Positions 1 to 7,310 of a stretch of DNA of 59,502 bases are shown one piece after another. Under the pieces are notes generated by a model. That model did not search any database. It had not been told where the DNA came from and saw nothing but the letters and a program-made list of their open reading frames with translations. Where the stretch lies: contig QHME01000010.1 in NCBI GenBank assembly GCA_003258735.1, forward strand, positions 1 to 59,502, in the 5' to 3' direction. The position numbers and the translations under genes are program-made. The DNA comes from Candidatus Melainabacteria bacterium (GTDB lineage Bacteria; Cyanobacteriota; Vampirovibrionia; Gastranaerophilales; Gastranaerophilaceae). The first letter of the stretch is position 1. Each line of letters starts with the position of its first letter.

Positions 1-297
1 AATGATTTAATGAATGCTGAGGCTGATTCTACAAAAGTTTCTTTATCAGATTATGCTCGTCCGACTGTGACAATTTCATTACCAAAAGTTGATGGCTACA
101 ATGTTGCACAGTTATTGTATATGTTAGAAGTTCAGACAGCTATTGCAGGTGAATTATATAATGTAGACACCTATAGTCAACCTGGGGTTGAACAGTCTAA
201 AAATTATACTTATGCATTGATGGGTAGAGCCGGTTATGAGGATTCTGCAAAAACTCTTCAAACAAAAATGGCAAGTCTTGCAAGTTTAGGTTCTTAA
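1..297 (+). CDS. pgi: Glucose-6-phosphate isomerase, C-terminal end (partial)
   Basis: The reading frame is open from the first base, so the gene begins before the window; the first in-frame ATG at 10 is internal. About 98 residues remain. The stretch ELYNVDTYSQPGVE followed by KNYTYALMGR is the conserved C-terminal signature of glucose-6-phosphate isomerase, including the lysine region near the active site. The enzyme interconverts glucose-6-phosphate and fructose-6-phosphate in the cytosol, and so feeds the glmS and kdg-type pathways found elsewhere in the window. Its TAA stop overlaps the ATG of the next gene (TAATG), which suggests translational coupling. Confidence 0.93.
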   Translation, partial: NDLMNAEADSTKVSLSDYARPTVTISLPKVDGYNVAQLLYMLEVQTAIAGELYNVDTYSQPGVEQSKNYTYALMGRAGYEDSAKTLQTKMASLASLGS

Positions 298-800
298 TGA
301 TTAAGTCGATTTTTAAATTTTTTTTAGTTTTAATTCTTTGTGTTGTCCCATGCGCTTTTCCTGAATGCTCATACTCTTCGGATATGGTTTTAAAAGGCAG
401 TGTAGAAAGAGTCCCAAACGGATTTTTCGGTTCATGGAGAGTTAAATCTGTCAGAATTAGCACAGATTCACCGGCTACGTTCAAAGAAAAAGGCTTAGAT
501 TTGTGGAACATATCACAAGAGTTTGACGTCATAAAATTAAGTAATCCGTTTTCAGGAGCATCAGCACAAATAACTATTCAAAATGTTTATAATGGAAATG
601 TAGAGTTTTCAAAATCTGGTAAAAACGGTAGCAAGTTGTTATCAGATACTGTCACAATTTCCATAAAAGGAGACAGATTTGAAGGTTATGACGTCCTAAA
701 ACTCGAGACGCTATCGGATGTAGATGGACGTATAATGAAAACGGAAACTGCAAAGTATCTCGTCATTGGTGAGCGTATTGCAGGTCAAGACATTGAGTAA
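297..800 (+). CDS. Secreted protein of unknown function
   Basis: The 167-residue product starts with two lysines and a hydrophobic stretch (residues 7-20), as in a Sec signal peptide. A mature domain rich in beta-prone residues follows. There are cysteines near the end of the signal region (PECSYSS), but no clear lipobox. I do not recognise the family. Short phrases such as GFFGSWRVKS and DVIKLSNPFSGASAQI suggest a small beta-sandwich, which is inference. The start codon overlaps the pgi stop, so the gene is probably co-transcribed with pgi, and trxB follows 20 bases later. It is a likely periplasmic or envelope protein. Confidence 0.7.
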   Translation: MIKSIFKFFLVLILCVVPCAFPECSYSSDMVLKGSVERVPNGFFGSWRVKSVRISTDSPATFKEKGLDLWNISQEFDVIKLSNPFSGASAQITIQNVYNGNVEFSKSGKNGSKLLSDTVTISIKGDRFEGYDVLKLETLSDVDGRIMKTETAKYLVIGERIAGQDIE

Positions 801-820
801 AAGGTTTTGAGGATATAAAT

Positions 821-1762
821 ATGGAAATTCTTAGTTTTGATACAGTAATTTTAGGTGGTGGTCCTGCAGGTTTTTCCGCAGGTTTGTATGCTGCTAGAGG
901 AGAATTATCTACCGCGATTGTTGATGTAAATATGCTTGGCGGTCAGCCTTCCAATTATTTGGAACTTGAAAATTATCCAGGATTTGTTTGTATTGGTGGG
1001 TATGAGCTAATGGAAAAGTTTGAAGAACATGCGGACAAATTCGGTATTAACAAATTTCCTATGCAGGAGATTTTGTCCGTTGATTTAATTTCAAATCCAA
1101 AAGTGATAAAAACTAAAGAATATGAATTTAATGCAAAAACTGTTATTATTGCAACTGGAGCAAAACCTATGAAATTAGGAGTAAAAGGCGAAAAAGAATT
1201 TGTCGGTCGCGGAGTGAGTTACTGTGCGGTCTGTGATGGTGCATTTTATAAAGATAAGGTTGTAGCAGTTGTCGGTGGCGGAAATGCTGCTGTTGAAGAA
1301 GCAATTTATTTGACAAGGTTTGCATCTAAAGTTTATTTAATTCACCGTAGGGATGAATTAAGAGCTGATAAAATTGTTCAATGTAGAGCTTTTGAAAATC
1401 CTAAACTTAAATTTGTTTTTGATTCTGTAGTAAAAGAAATTGTTGGCGAGGATTGTGTAAAATCGCTTGTACTGGAAAATGTTAAATCTAAAGAATTAAC
1501 GAATTTGTCTGTAGATGGAGTATTTCCTTATATTGGAATTTCTCCAAATGTCGATAATTTTTCAGGACAAATTACGCAGGATTCAAAAGGATTTATTTTG
1601 ACGGATGATACAATGGAAACCTCTATAGATGGTGTTTTTGCAGTTGGTGATGTCAGGGTGACTCCGTTGCGCCAAGTCATTACAGCAGCCGCTGATGGTG
1701 CAATCAGCGCGGTCTATGCCTCTCGTTATATAGAGTCACAAAAAGAAATCAAAGTGGGGTAA
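821..1762 (+). CDS. trxB: Thioredoxin reductase
   Basis: The 313-residue flavoenzyme transfers electrons from NADPH through FAD to thioredoxin in the cytosol. Visible motifs are the N-terminal FAD site GGGPAGFSAG, the redox-active CAVC (C135, C138) inside SYCAVCDGAF, the NADPH site VVGGGNAAVEEA, and the C-terminal FAD motif GVFAVGDVR. Length and motif order are normal for low-molecular-weight TrxB. GAGG lies about nine bases before the ATG. The gene follows pgi and the secreted protein in the same direction and ends at a bidirectional hairpin. Confidence 0.96.
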   Translation: MEILSFDTVILGGGPAGFSAGLYAARGELSTAIVDVNMLGGQPSNYLELENYPGFVCIGGYELMEKFEEHADKFGINKFPMQEILSVDLISNPKVIKTKEYEFNAKTVIIATGAKPMKLGVKGEKEFVGRGVSYCAVCDGAFYKDKVVAVVGGGNAAVEEAIYLTRFASKVYLIHRRDELRADKIVQCRAFENPKLKFVFDSVVKEIVGEDCVKSLVLENVKSKELTNLSVDGVFPYIGISPNVDNFSGQITQDSKGFILTDDTMETSIDGVFAVGDVRVTPLRQVITAAADGAISAVYASRYIESQKEIKVG

Positions 1763-1767
1763 AGATT

Positions 1768-1796
1768 ATAAAAAGCCGATGTTCTTTGCTTTTTAT
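1768..1796. terminator. Bidirectional terminator between trxB and the pilin-like gene
   Basis: ATAAAAAGC (1768-1776) and GCTTTTTAT (1788-1796) form a perfect 9-bp stem with an 11-base loop. It is T-rich on both strands, so it can end trxB on the plus strand and the convergent pilin-like gene on the minus strand, whose stop codon lies inside the stem. Confidence 0.65.
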
Positions 1797-2473
1797 TTAA
1801 ATTTTATAACTTTTTTAAAATATTCACTATCAGATTTTGCAAGTTTTGCGCAAGCAATACCATTGAGATTGTTTGAAGTGTTGTAATTACAGTAAGTGTT
1901 TAAATCAGTATATCTTGTCCCTTCACTTCCCATTGTTCTAAGCTCACCATCAATAAATTGAAAAGTAAATAAATCAATACCCCAGCGATTGGGTTTGTCG
2001 AGTCCGTTTATATCTGCAGTTACCCAAACTCCATTAGAGTTATTTTCAAAAAATATATTCGTACCATCCGGTAATACAAATTGCCCATCGTCAAGATAAG
2101 CCTCTACAATTACGGATTTACCGCTATAGTCTTTATATTTGTATGCCCTTGTATAATAACAAGGTGTTGTCCTGTTATCAATTTCCCCATTTAGTCGTCC
2201 GCAGTTCACAACTCCTGTAAAATACTTAATAAAAGTATGATAAAATGGAGCGTTATGAGGATATGTAGCAGGGTCTAGTGAAACATCATCGGCTTCCATT
2301 TGTTTAAATCCTTGTTGTAGCAATGAATATGTCTTTTGAAATTTTGTGTGTAAACGTTGAGCTTTGTAGTTGTTTATTAAATTTGGTATCGTCATAGCTG
2401 CTACTACCCCTATAATTCCTAGCACTATCAATGTTTCGGCAAGTGTAAAACCTATTCTTTTTGAATATAACAT
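1793..2473 (-). CDS. Type IV pilin-like protein (prepilin N-terminal domain)
   Basis: The 226-residue protein opens with a short basic leader, then the prepilin peptidase/N-methylation site GFTLAETLIVLGIIGVVAA, with cleavage expected after the G and the invariant Glu five residues later. A hydrophobic helix and a globular domain with several cysteines follow. NRWGIDLFTFQ and the final AKSDSEYFKKVIKF resemble the pseudopilin-like proteins that are abundant in Vampirovibrionia. It is probably assembled in or displayed by a type IV pilus or type II secretion-like system; no assembly genes lie in this window. GGAGGA sits seven bases before the ATG. It is divergent from an XRE regulator. Confidence 0.85.
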   Translation of the reverse strand: MLYSKRIGFTLAETLIVLGIIGVVAAMTIPNLINNYKAQRLHTKFQKTYSLLQQGFKQMEADDVSLDPATYPHNAPFYHTFIKYFTGVVNCGRLNGEIDNRTTPCYYTRAYKYKDYSGKSVIVEAYLDDGQFVLPDGTNIFFENNSNGVWVTADINGLDKPNRWGIDLFTFQFIDGELRTMGSEGTRYTDLNTYCNYNTSNNLNGIACAKLAKSDSEYFKKVIKFK

Positions 2474-2494
2474 AGCATTCCTCCCTTATTATTA

Positions 2495-2514
2495 ATTAGG
2501 TATACATACCTAAT
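2495..2514. promoter_or_regulatory. Palindrome between the pilin-like gene and the XRE gene
   Basis: ATTAGGTA (2495-2502) and TACCTAAT (2507-2514) are perfect 8-base inverted arms around TACA. A further half-site-like AAGGTAT lies at the XRE start codon (2540-2546). The site sits where the -35 region of the XRE gene would be and upstream of the pilin-like gene, as an operator for the adjacent small XRE protein would. Operator function is inference. Confidence 0.5.
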
Positions 2515-2532
2515 AATCAAAATTGTATAACA

Positions 2533-2538
2533 CATAAT
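2533..2538 (+). promoter_or_regulatory. Putative -10 element of the XRE gene
   Basis: CATAAT (5 of 6 matches to TATAAT) lies six bases before the ATG at 2545. No usable Shine-Dalgarno sequence exists: the only purine run, AAGG, nearly touches the ATG. The geometry would put the transcription start at or next to the start codon. Confidence 0.4.
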
Positions 2539-2544
2539 TAAGGT

Positions 2545-2820
2545 ATGCAATATAAGAACGAAAAAACTTTAATTTATATTAAGACATTAGGCTCAGTAAT
2601 TCATAAAAAACGCATAGCACACAGCAAAGATGCCAGATATAATTTTTGTAATTCTTATGAATTGGATTCAAGTAATCTAAGACGTATCGAAAATGGTGAA
2701 ATTGAACCAAAAATTACTATGCTTTTAAGAATTTCAGAGGCTCTTAATATTTCACTTTCTGAATTAATAAAGGATGTTGAACGTGAATTAGGTAATGATT
2801 TTCATGTTATTGAGCAGTAA
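2545..2820 (+). CDS. XRE-family transcriptional regulator
   Basis: The product is a 91-residue single-domain DNA-binding protein. Residues 12-78 read as a Cro/CI-type helix-turn-helix: SNLRRIENGEIEPKITMLLRISEALNISLSELI, with the usual recognition-helix arginines and the family's LxRIxEAL..S..EL pattern. There is no ligand or dimerisation domain beyond this. A perfect inverted repeat lies 30-50 bases upstream and is a plausible autoregulatory operator that could also affect the divergent pilin-like gene. The mRNA may be leaderless. Confidence 0.85.
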   Translation: MQYKNEKTLIYIKTLGSVIHKKRIAHSKDARYNFCNSYELDSSNLRRIENGEIEPKITMLLRISEALNISLSELIKDVERELGNDFHVIEQ

Positions 2821-2908
2821 AAATCTTTAAGATATAAAGAAAATATTAATATTACACCCTCGATATAAAGATTATGTAAGGAAATCAGACTTCGCATATT
2901 TTTTAATT

Positions 2909-2914
2909 TATAAT
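2909..2914 (+). promoter_or_regulatory. Putative -10 element of the HEAT-like gene
   Basis: TATAAT lies 34 bases before the chosen start at 2949. No convincing -35 hexamer is present at 16-18 bases, so the call rests on the -10 element alone. Confidence 0.35.
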
Positions 2915-2948
2915 AATAATGTAAAGACAAATGTATGGAGAAAAAATT

Positions 2949-3230
2949 ATGCAATCAGTTAATGAAATCCTTTCAGAATTAGAAAATGCAGATAATGTAA
3001 CAAAGAATAAACTTGAAAACGAATTAGTAAGTATCGGTACTTCAGCTGTTCCTCAATTGGTAGATCAATTGCAAGTTGTTAGAGGTATCAAAAGAGGTGT
3101 TGTTGCTATGACTCTTATTCGTTTAGGCGATGTTTCAGTTAAATATTTGGAAAAAGCTGCTCATGAAAACAAAGATTTTGAATGGGTTGCTGAATACCTA
3201 ATCAGAGAAATCAAAGGTTTAGCTGCATAG
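2949..3230 (+). CDS. Small HEAT-repeat-like helical protein
   Basis: A 93-residue acidic, all-helical protein. The second ATG (2949) is preferred over the ATG at 2931 because GGAG lies eight bases before it. Residues 25-60 (SIGTSAVPQLVDQL...RGVVAMTLIRLGD) match the spacing of HEAT/PBS-lyase-type helical repeats, in which pairs of helices are separated by short turns (AVPxLVxxL then AxxxLxxLGD). Such modules usually bind proteins. It is a single-gene unit ending at the hairpin at 3259-3297. The specific function is unknown. Confidence 0.7.
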   Translation: MQSVNEILSELENADNVTKNKLENELVSIGTSAVPQLVDQLQVVRGIKRGVVAMTLIRLGDVSVKYLEKAAHENKDFEWVAEYLIREIKGLAA

Positions 3231-3258
3231 TTTAAACAATAAATATAAAATTAGATAA

Positions 3259-3297
3259 AAGCAGGAGTAGTCAGGTAGTGGTTACTCCGCTTTTTTA
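3259..3297 (+). terminator. Rho-independent terminator after the HEAT-like gene
   Basis: AGCAGGAGTA and TACTCCGCT pair with a single bulged A and are followed by a run of six T. It overlaps the GTG at 3278 that opens the longest patatin reading frame, which is why that start was rejected. Confidence 0.7.
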
Positions 3298-3300
3298 TGA

Positions 3301-3306
3301 TAAAAT
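3301..3306 (+). promoter_or_regulatory. Putative -10 element of the patatin gene
   Basis: TAAAAT (5 of 6 matches to TATAAT) ends seven bases before the ATG at 3314. There is no Shine-Dalgarno sequence, because the upstream bases are T-rich. This fits a leaderless transcript. Confidence 0.4.
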
Positions 3307-3313
3307 TAGTTTT

Positions 3314-4516
3314 ATGAAAGAATATAGCAATTTTAAATATACGTGTTTATTTGGTGGTGGAGCAATCAGGGGGGCGGCTCATGCAGGTGTGTATAAAGCG
3401 TTATTACACCTTGGAATACAACCAACGACCCTAGCCGGTTCTTCTGTCGGTTCACTTGTTGCTGCTTTAATTGCAGTTGGGTATACTCCAGATGAGTTAT
3501 CTCAAGTATTTTTGTCTGTTAATTTTGAATTGTTCCGTGATATTTCATTGGGATTTAATCAGAAATTTGCACTAAGTAAAGGTGAAGTATTTTTAGAGTG
3601 GCTAAGAGATTTAATAGAAAAAAAGTTCTATGGTCCTGCATATCTAAAAGGTCAATGTAAACGTGTGACGTTTAGTGATATCAAGAAAAATTTGATTATT
3701 ATAACTACTAATATGAATGATTTTTCTTGCAAAGAGTTTTCTAATTTTGAAACTCCTGATTTTGAAATTGCTATGGCTGTAAGGATTTCTTGCTGCATGC
3801 CAGGGTTAATGAGGGCTGTTAATTTTGAAAATAATTTGCTTGTTGATGGAGACTTGCAAAAAGGCAAACCTATGTGGTCTTTATCAAAAAATCTTCAAAA
3901 TTCTACCGATAGAATTCTTGAAATTAGACTGGAAGGTACTTTTTCCGGTTCTGACCAAAGCCCAATTGAATACGTTAATGGAATGTATTCATGCATGACT
4001 TCATCTGAAACTGCTTTTCTAAAAAGTATCTATGGTGCACGTGATAGATTTGACTATTTGGTTGTAAATACCGGAAATGTTGTAGTTGTAGATTTTAATT
4101 ATCCTGTGGAAAAGCGTCAGGCAATTATTGATGATGGGTATAGGCAAACCGAAACATTCTTTAAAGATTATTTGGTACTGAAAAAGCAAAAAATTTCCGA
4201 TATATATTCTGAAATATTGGATAGATTGCGTCATGTTCAAACATTTTTTCTTATCAAAAAATATGTTGCTGCAAAAAATTCTGTAGCTGAGCTGTTTATT
4301 TATTTGGCTAAAGTTAAAGATATCATTGACGAAGATGTCTTTGGTGCTATCAGTATATTCCAAAAGTTGGTCTTTGAAAACGTAAAATCAGGATTGTTGG
4401 GACGTTCCAGTTGTTCTAATCTGGAAACTGTAAGAAATGCCCTAAATTCGATAATCACAGATTTGACGGTGAGGATTGAGGAAATAGATAAATATATTAA
4501 TAAATTTTCTGTTTGA
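3314..4516 (+). CDS. Patatin-like phospholipase
   Basis: A 400-residue serine lipid hydrolase with a Ser-Asp dyad. The oxyanion-hole motif GGGAIRG (residues 14-20), the nucleophile elbow GSSVG (Ser44) and the dyad Asp178 in VDGDLQKG are all visible. The usual DG[GA] is DGD here. The catalytic domain spans about residues 10-220. The remaining 180 residues are helical and of unknown role. No signal peptide is seen, so it is cytosolic or peripheral. Start 3314 is preferred because an upstream GTG lies inside a terminator. The tRNA-Leu promoter begins at its stop codon. Confidence 0.88.
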   Translation: MKEYSNFKYTCLFGGGAIRGAAHAGVYKALLHLGIQPTTLAGSSVGSLVAALIAVGYTPDELSQVFLSVNFELFRDISLGFNQKFALSKGEVFLEWLRDLIEKKFYGPAYLKGQCKRVTFSDIKKNLIIITTNMNDFSCKEFSNFETPDFEIAMAVRISCCMPGLMRAVNFENNLLVDGDLQKGKPMWSLSKNLQNSTDRILEIRLEGTFSGSDQSPIEYVNGMYSCMTSSETAFLKSIYGARDRFDYLVVNTGNVVVVDFNYPVEKRQAIIDDGYRQTETFFKDYLVLKKQKISDIYSEILDRLRHVQTFFLIKKYVAAKNSVAELFIYLAKVKDIIDEDVFGAISIFQKLVFENVKSGLLGRSSCSNLETVRNALNSIITDLTVRIEEIDKYINKFSV

Positions 4517-4539
4517 CATTGAGTATATTTTGTTATAAT
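4513..4539 (+). promoter_or_regulatory. Promoter of tRNA-Leu
   Basis: TTGACA (4513-4518) and TATAAT (4534-4539) are both perfect consensus hexamers with a 15-base spacer, slightly short. The start of the tRNA is 27 bases downstream. The -35 element overlaps the stop codon of the patatin gene. Confidence 0.7.
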
Positions 4540-4565
4540 ATAGATACATAGCCGAAGCGATGTTT

Positions 4566-4652
4566 GCTCCAGTGGCGGAATCGGTAGACGCGTTGGACTT
4601 AAAATCCAATTGGGCGTATAACCCAGTGCCAGTTCAAGTCTGGCCTGGAGCA
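4566..4652 (+). tRNA. tRNA-Leu (anticodon TAA)
   Basis: An 87-base class II tRNA with a 7-bp acceptor stem (GCTCCAG / CTGGAGC), anticodon stem TTGGA/TCCAA around the loop CTTAAAA, an extended variable arm and a T-arm with GTTCAAGTC. The anticodon TAA reads UUA leucine codons, which are frequent in this AT-rich window. The discriminator is A. The 3' CCA is not encoded and must be added enzymatically. Confidence 0.96.
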
Positions 4653-4658
4653 ATTTTA

Positions 4659-4686
4659 AAAGACTCACGTAAGTGGGTCTTTTTTA
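4659..4686 (+). terminator. Terminator of tRNA-Leu
   Basis: AGACTCAC and GTGGGTCT form an 8-bp stem (one G-U pair) with loop GTAA and are followed by a run of T. It lies a few bases after the tRNA. Confidence 0.8.
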
Positions 4687-4707
4687 GTTATAAGATTTAT
4701 TCAAAAA

Positions 4708-4740
4708 TAAAAATGCCCTGCTGATAAGCAGGACATTTTT
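4708..4740 (-). terminator. Terminator of the eda-kdgK-csaB-flavoprotein operon
   Basis: AAATGCCCTGCT and AGCAGGACATTT pair around a 4-base loop with A/T runs at both ends. It lies 10 bases after the flavoprotein stop codon on the minus strand and could also act as a backup for the plus strand. Confidence 0.75.
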
Positions 4741-4749
4741 TATAATATT

Positions 4750-5325
4750 TTACTTATTCAATTTTTCAAGTAACCAAACGATGTTTTCGCCAAGGTTTTC
4801 CATGTTTCGTTTAGCTTCCTCATCTGATTGGACATCTCCTTTATCTCGTCCAATTCCGAAGTTCCAATATAATGAACCAGGAATAATCATTTCACGCATC
4901 AAAAACATGTGATGTATTGTAGCTTGAATAGCAGGACCTCCACCTCTCCTTTGAGCAACTACAGCAGCTCCGATTTTATGTTTAAACGGATTTCCAATAC
5001 TGCCTGCAACAACTCCGACACGGTCAATAAATGCTTTTAATTCAGGTGTCATATCAGAAAAATATGAAGGTGTACCAAGAATCAAAGCATCTGCTGAAAA
5101 TACTTCAGGTAAAATTTCATTTAGAATATCATCATTAAATACACATTTACCATTCTTTAACTTTGAACAAGCCCAACAACCACGACATCCGTGAATGTTT
5201 TTGCCGCCAATTTGGATTAGTTTTGTTTCAATTCCGGCTTTTTCTATTGTATCAAGCACGATATTCAATAATTGTTCAGTATTTCCACCTTTGCGCGGAC
5301 TTCCGTTTATAGCAACAACTTTCAT
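4750..5325 (-). CDS. Flavodoxin-fold NAD(P)H reductase with iron-sulfur flavoprotein (Isf)-type cysteines
   Basis: The 191-residue product belongs to the NADPH-dependent FMN reductase / iron-sulfur flavoprotein group. The N-terminal FMN phosphate loop is INGSPRKGGNTEQL. Residues 47-61 carry C-x2-C-x2-C-x7-C (C47, C50, C53, C61), the compact cysteine pattern that binds a 4Fe-4S cluster in Isf proteins. The flavin-contacting GTPSYFSDMTPELKAFIDR follows. It likely moves electrons between a reduced carrier and FMN; the substrate is unknown. AAGGAG precedes the start. It is the last gene of a four-gene minus-strand operon, 13 bases after csaB. Confidence 0.88.
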   Translation of the reverse strand: MKVVAINGSPRKGGNTEQLLNIVLDTIEKAGIETKLIQIGGKNIHGCRGCWACSKLKNGKCVFNDDILNEILPEVFSADALILGTPSYFSDMTPELKAFIDRVGVVAGSIGNPFKHKIGAAVVAQRRGGGPAIQATIHHMFLMREMIIPGSLYWNFGIGRDKGDVQSDEEAKRNMENLGENIVWLLEKLNK

Positions 5326-5338
5326 TTTTTACTCCTTG

Positions 5339-6361
5339 TTAAGAATTAATAAATTTTTCAAAATTTGTCCAATCGAAAACTTTTTCTGATACTTTCGATT
5401 TAATAAAATCTGTATCCAATGTTTTTAGTTCTTCGAATTTGTTTTCAAAATCTTTTTGTAAGTCTATCACTGGCAGGTGAAATTCTGAGGCTATTTTTTC
5501 AACTTTGATATCATAATTTATAGCAAGAGTTTTTATGTTAGCCAAAAGTGCAATAATAATAGCATGAAATCTCATGGCGACTACATATTCTGATTTTGAT
5601 AATTCTGATATAATCTCTTCGTCAGTTAAATCTGAATGAATTGTTGTTTTTATAGACGGATTTAGCATATTTATGGCTTTTTCAAATTTTTGACAAACTT
5701 CTAAATCTAAAGCATCTTGGAATGAAAATATTTCAATGTTTTTGTCAGAAAACTCTGTTGCAACTTTTTGAGCAAGTCTATCAATAAAATCTTCGCTCAT
5801 AGTTTTAAAATTTCTAAGCTGAACGGCAACGGAGCCGTTTTTCTCAACATTTGGAATCGTTGTTGAAAAAATTGGGTCACAAAGTAGATCCGTTTTTATT
5901 CCCCAACTATTCAACAGTTCATAACTTTTTTTGTCTCTAACGCTTACATAGGTGCAATGTTTGAGTAAGTTTTTAGTTAAAAACTGTCCAATAGGTGTTT
6001 TGATAGGTCCAATGCCTTGAGCAAAAATTATAACTTTTTTGCCTAAAACTAATCCAATAAATATAATGAACAAATAATAAATTAAGCTTTTTAAGCTGGT
6101 TGCATCTTGTAATAAACTGCCGCCACCTGAAATTAAAAAATCAGATTTTGCTATTGCACCAATAATATCAGGAATTTTGAAGGTATAAACACTTCTAATA
6201 TGCTTAAATTTGCCAATAGTATATTTTGGATCAGAGGAAATAACAGTTATACGGTGTTTGTATTGTTGTAATTTATTGACCAAAACTGACAATATCGCCT
6301 CATCGCCAAAGTTTTTAAATCCAAAATATCCTGATAAAACGAATCTTTTTTTTGTACTCAT
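5339..6361 (-). CDS. csaB: Polysaccharide pyruvyl transferase (CsaB-like)
   Basis: A 340-residue GT-B-like enzyme that transfers pyruvate from phosphoenolpyruvate to a sugar as a ketal. The sequence has the family N-terminus GYFGFKNFGDEAILSVLV, the ISGGGSLLQDATS loop, the FAQGIGP motif and the C-terminal AMRFHAIIIALL, all typical of CsaB. In Firmicutes and Cyanobacteria CsaB pyruvylates the cell-wall polysaccharide that anchors SLH-domain proteins; the same role here is inference. The ATG overlaps the kdgK stop (TAATG), giving translational coupling. Placement with KDG enzymes suggests shared sugar-acid or PEP-linked metabolism. Confidence 0.88.
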   Translation of the reverse strand: MSTKKRFVLSGYFGFKNFGDEAILSVLVNKLQQYKHRITVISSDPKYTIGKFKHIRSVYTFKIPDIIGAIAKSDFLISGGGSLLQDATSLKSLIYYLFIIFIGLVLGKKVIIFAQGIGPIKTPIGQFLTKNLLKHCTYVSVRDKKSYELLNSWGIKTDLLCDPIFSTTIPNVEKNGSVAVQLRNFKTMSEDFIDRLAQKVATEFSDKNIEIFSFQDALDLEVCQKFEKAINMLNPSIKTTIHSDLTDEEIISELSKSEYVVAMRFHAIIIALLANIKTLAINYDIKVEKIASEFHLPVIDLQKDFENKFEELKTLDTDFIKSKVSEKVFDWTNFEKFINS

Positions 6362-7308
6362 TACAAGTCCTTTTCTTTGTAAATCTTATAAACTTCATCA
6401 AAATAAGGAACAGACTTAATTGCCCCAATTCCTTGTGCTTGAAGCCCTGCATCAATAGAGGCAATATTTGCAGCCTCTATTGGTGTATAAGAGTTTGCTA
6501 TAGCGTGTAAGAATGCCCCATTAAAAGCATCACCTGATGAAGTTGTATCAACAACATGGTCTGTGTAGAACGGTATAAATATAGAGTTGCCCATGTAATT
6601 CAAATGATAGCCTTTTGTTTCGCTTGATTTAATTATGATTGTTTGTATACCACTATCAGTTAAGTATTTTACAATGTTTTCTAAAGATTCAATGTCAAAA
6701 ATACTTTTGGTATCATACTTAGAACTCATAAACAAAATATCTGTAAATGGTATAATTTCTTCAAAGTATTCTTTTGCATCTTCTTTTGTTGCAATTAATG
6801 ATGAATAATTTGGGTCATAAGCTGTTGTGATACCATTTTCTTTAGCTATTTCAAATGCTTTTTTTACAGCCTCTCTAGCGTTGATGGACAGAGATTGAGT
6901 GATACCGGATGCATAAATAATTTTAGCTTTTTTTATGTATTCTTCATCAATATCCTCAATTGATAGTTTAGCAGGAGCTATTTTTTTCCTGTAGTACATG
7001 AACTCTTTTTCTTCTCCTGTGGCACGAGAAACCATATATAAGCCATTTTTTTCGTTGACAACTTTTACATGTTTTAGGTCAAGACCTTCTTTTTCCCAAC
7101 AAGAAATCATAAAATCCTTAAATGGGTCATCTCCTATACAAGTAATAAAACCTACATTTGATTTTAATCGCTTTGCAGCAACCGCAACAACCAAAGAGTC
7201 TCCACCGTAATATTTATGCAAACACTCTGCATCTTTTAGCTTTTGGTTAGTTGAAAATTCAACTAAACTTTCTCCAATAGTAATCAAATCAAATTGCGTA
7301 TTATCCAT
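6361..7308 (-). CDS. kdgK: PfkB-family sugar kinase, probable 2-dehydro-3-deoxygluconate kinase
   Basis: A 315-residue ribokinase-fold enzyme. With KDPG aldolase three bases upstream, the likely reaction is KDG + ATP to KDPG. The N-terminal GGDSLVVAVAAKRL sugar-binding motif and the C-terminal VDTTSSGDAFNGAF motif are visible. The usual anion-hole GAGD is SSGD here (residues 257-260), while the base Asp260 is kept. KDG specificity is inferred from the neighbour and from the GGD-type N-terminus. No strong Shine-Dalgarno is visible, so translation probably follows that of eda. Confidence 0.83.
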   Translation of the reverse strand: MDNTQFDLITIGESLVEFSTNQKLKDAECLHKYYGGDSLVVAVAAKRLKSNVGFITCIGDDPFKDFMISCWEKEGLDLKHVKVVNEKNGLYMVSRATGEEKEFMYYRKKIAPAKLSIEDIDEEYIKKAKIIYASGITQSLSINAREAVKKAFEIAKENGITTAYDPNYSSLIATKEDAKEYFEEIIPFTDILFMSSKYDTKSIFDIESLENIVKYLTDSGIQTIIIKSSETKGYHLNYMGNSIFIPFYTDHVVDTTSSGDAFNGAFLHAIANSYTPIEAANIASIDAGLQAQGIGAIKSVPYFDEVYKIYKEKDL

Positions 7309-7310
7309 GA

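Noticed and set aside
3278..3313. GTG start giving a patatin protein 12 residues longer
   Set aside because: The GTG lies inside the terminator hairpin of the preceding gene, and the extra residues do not match the family.
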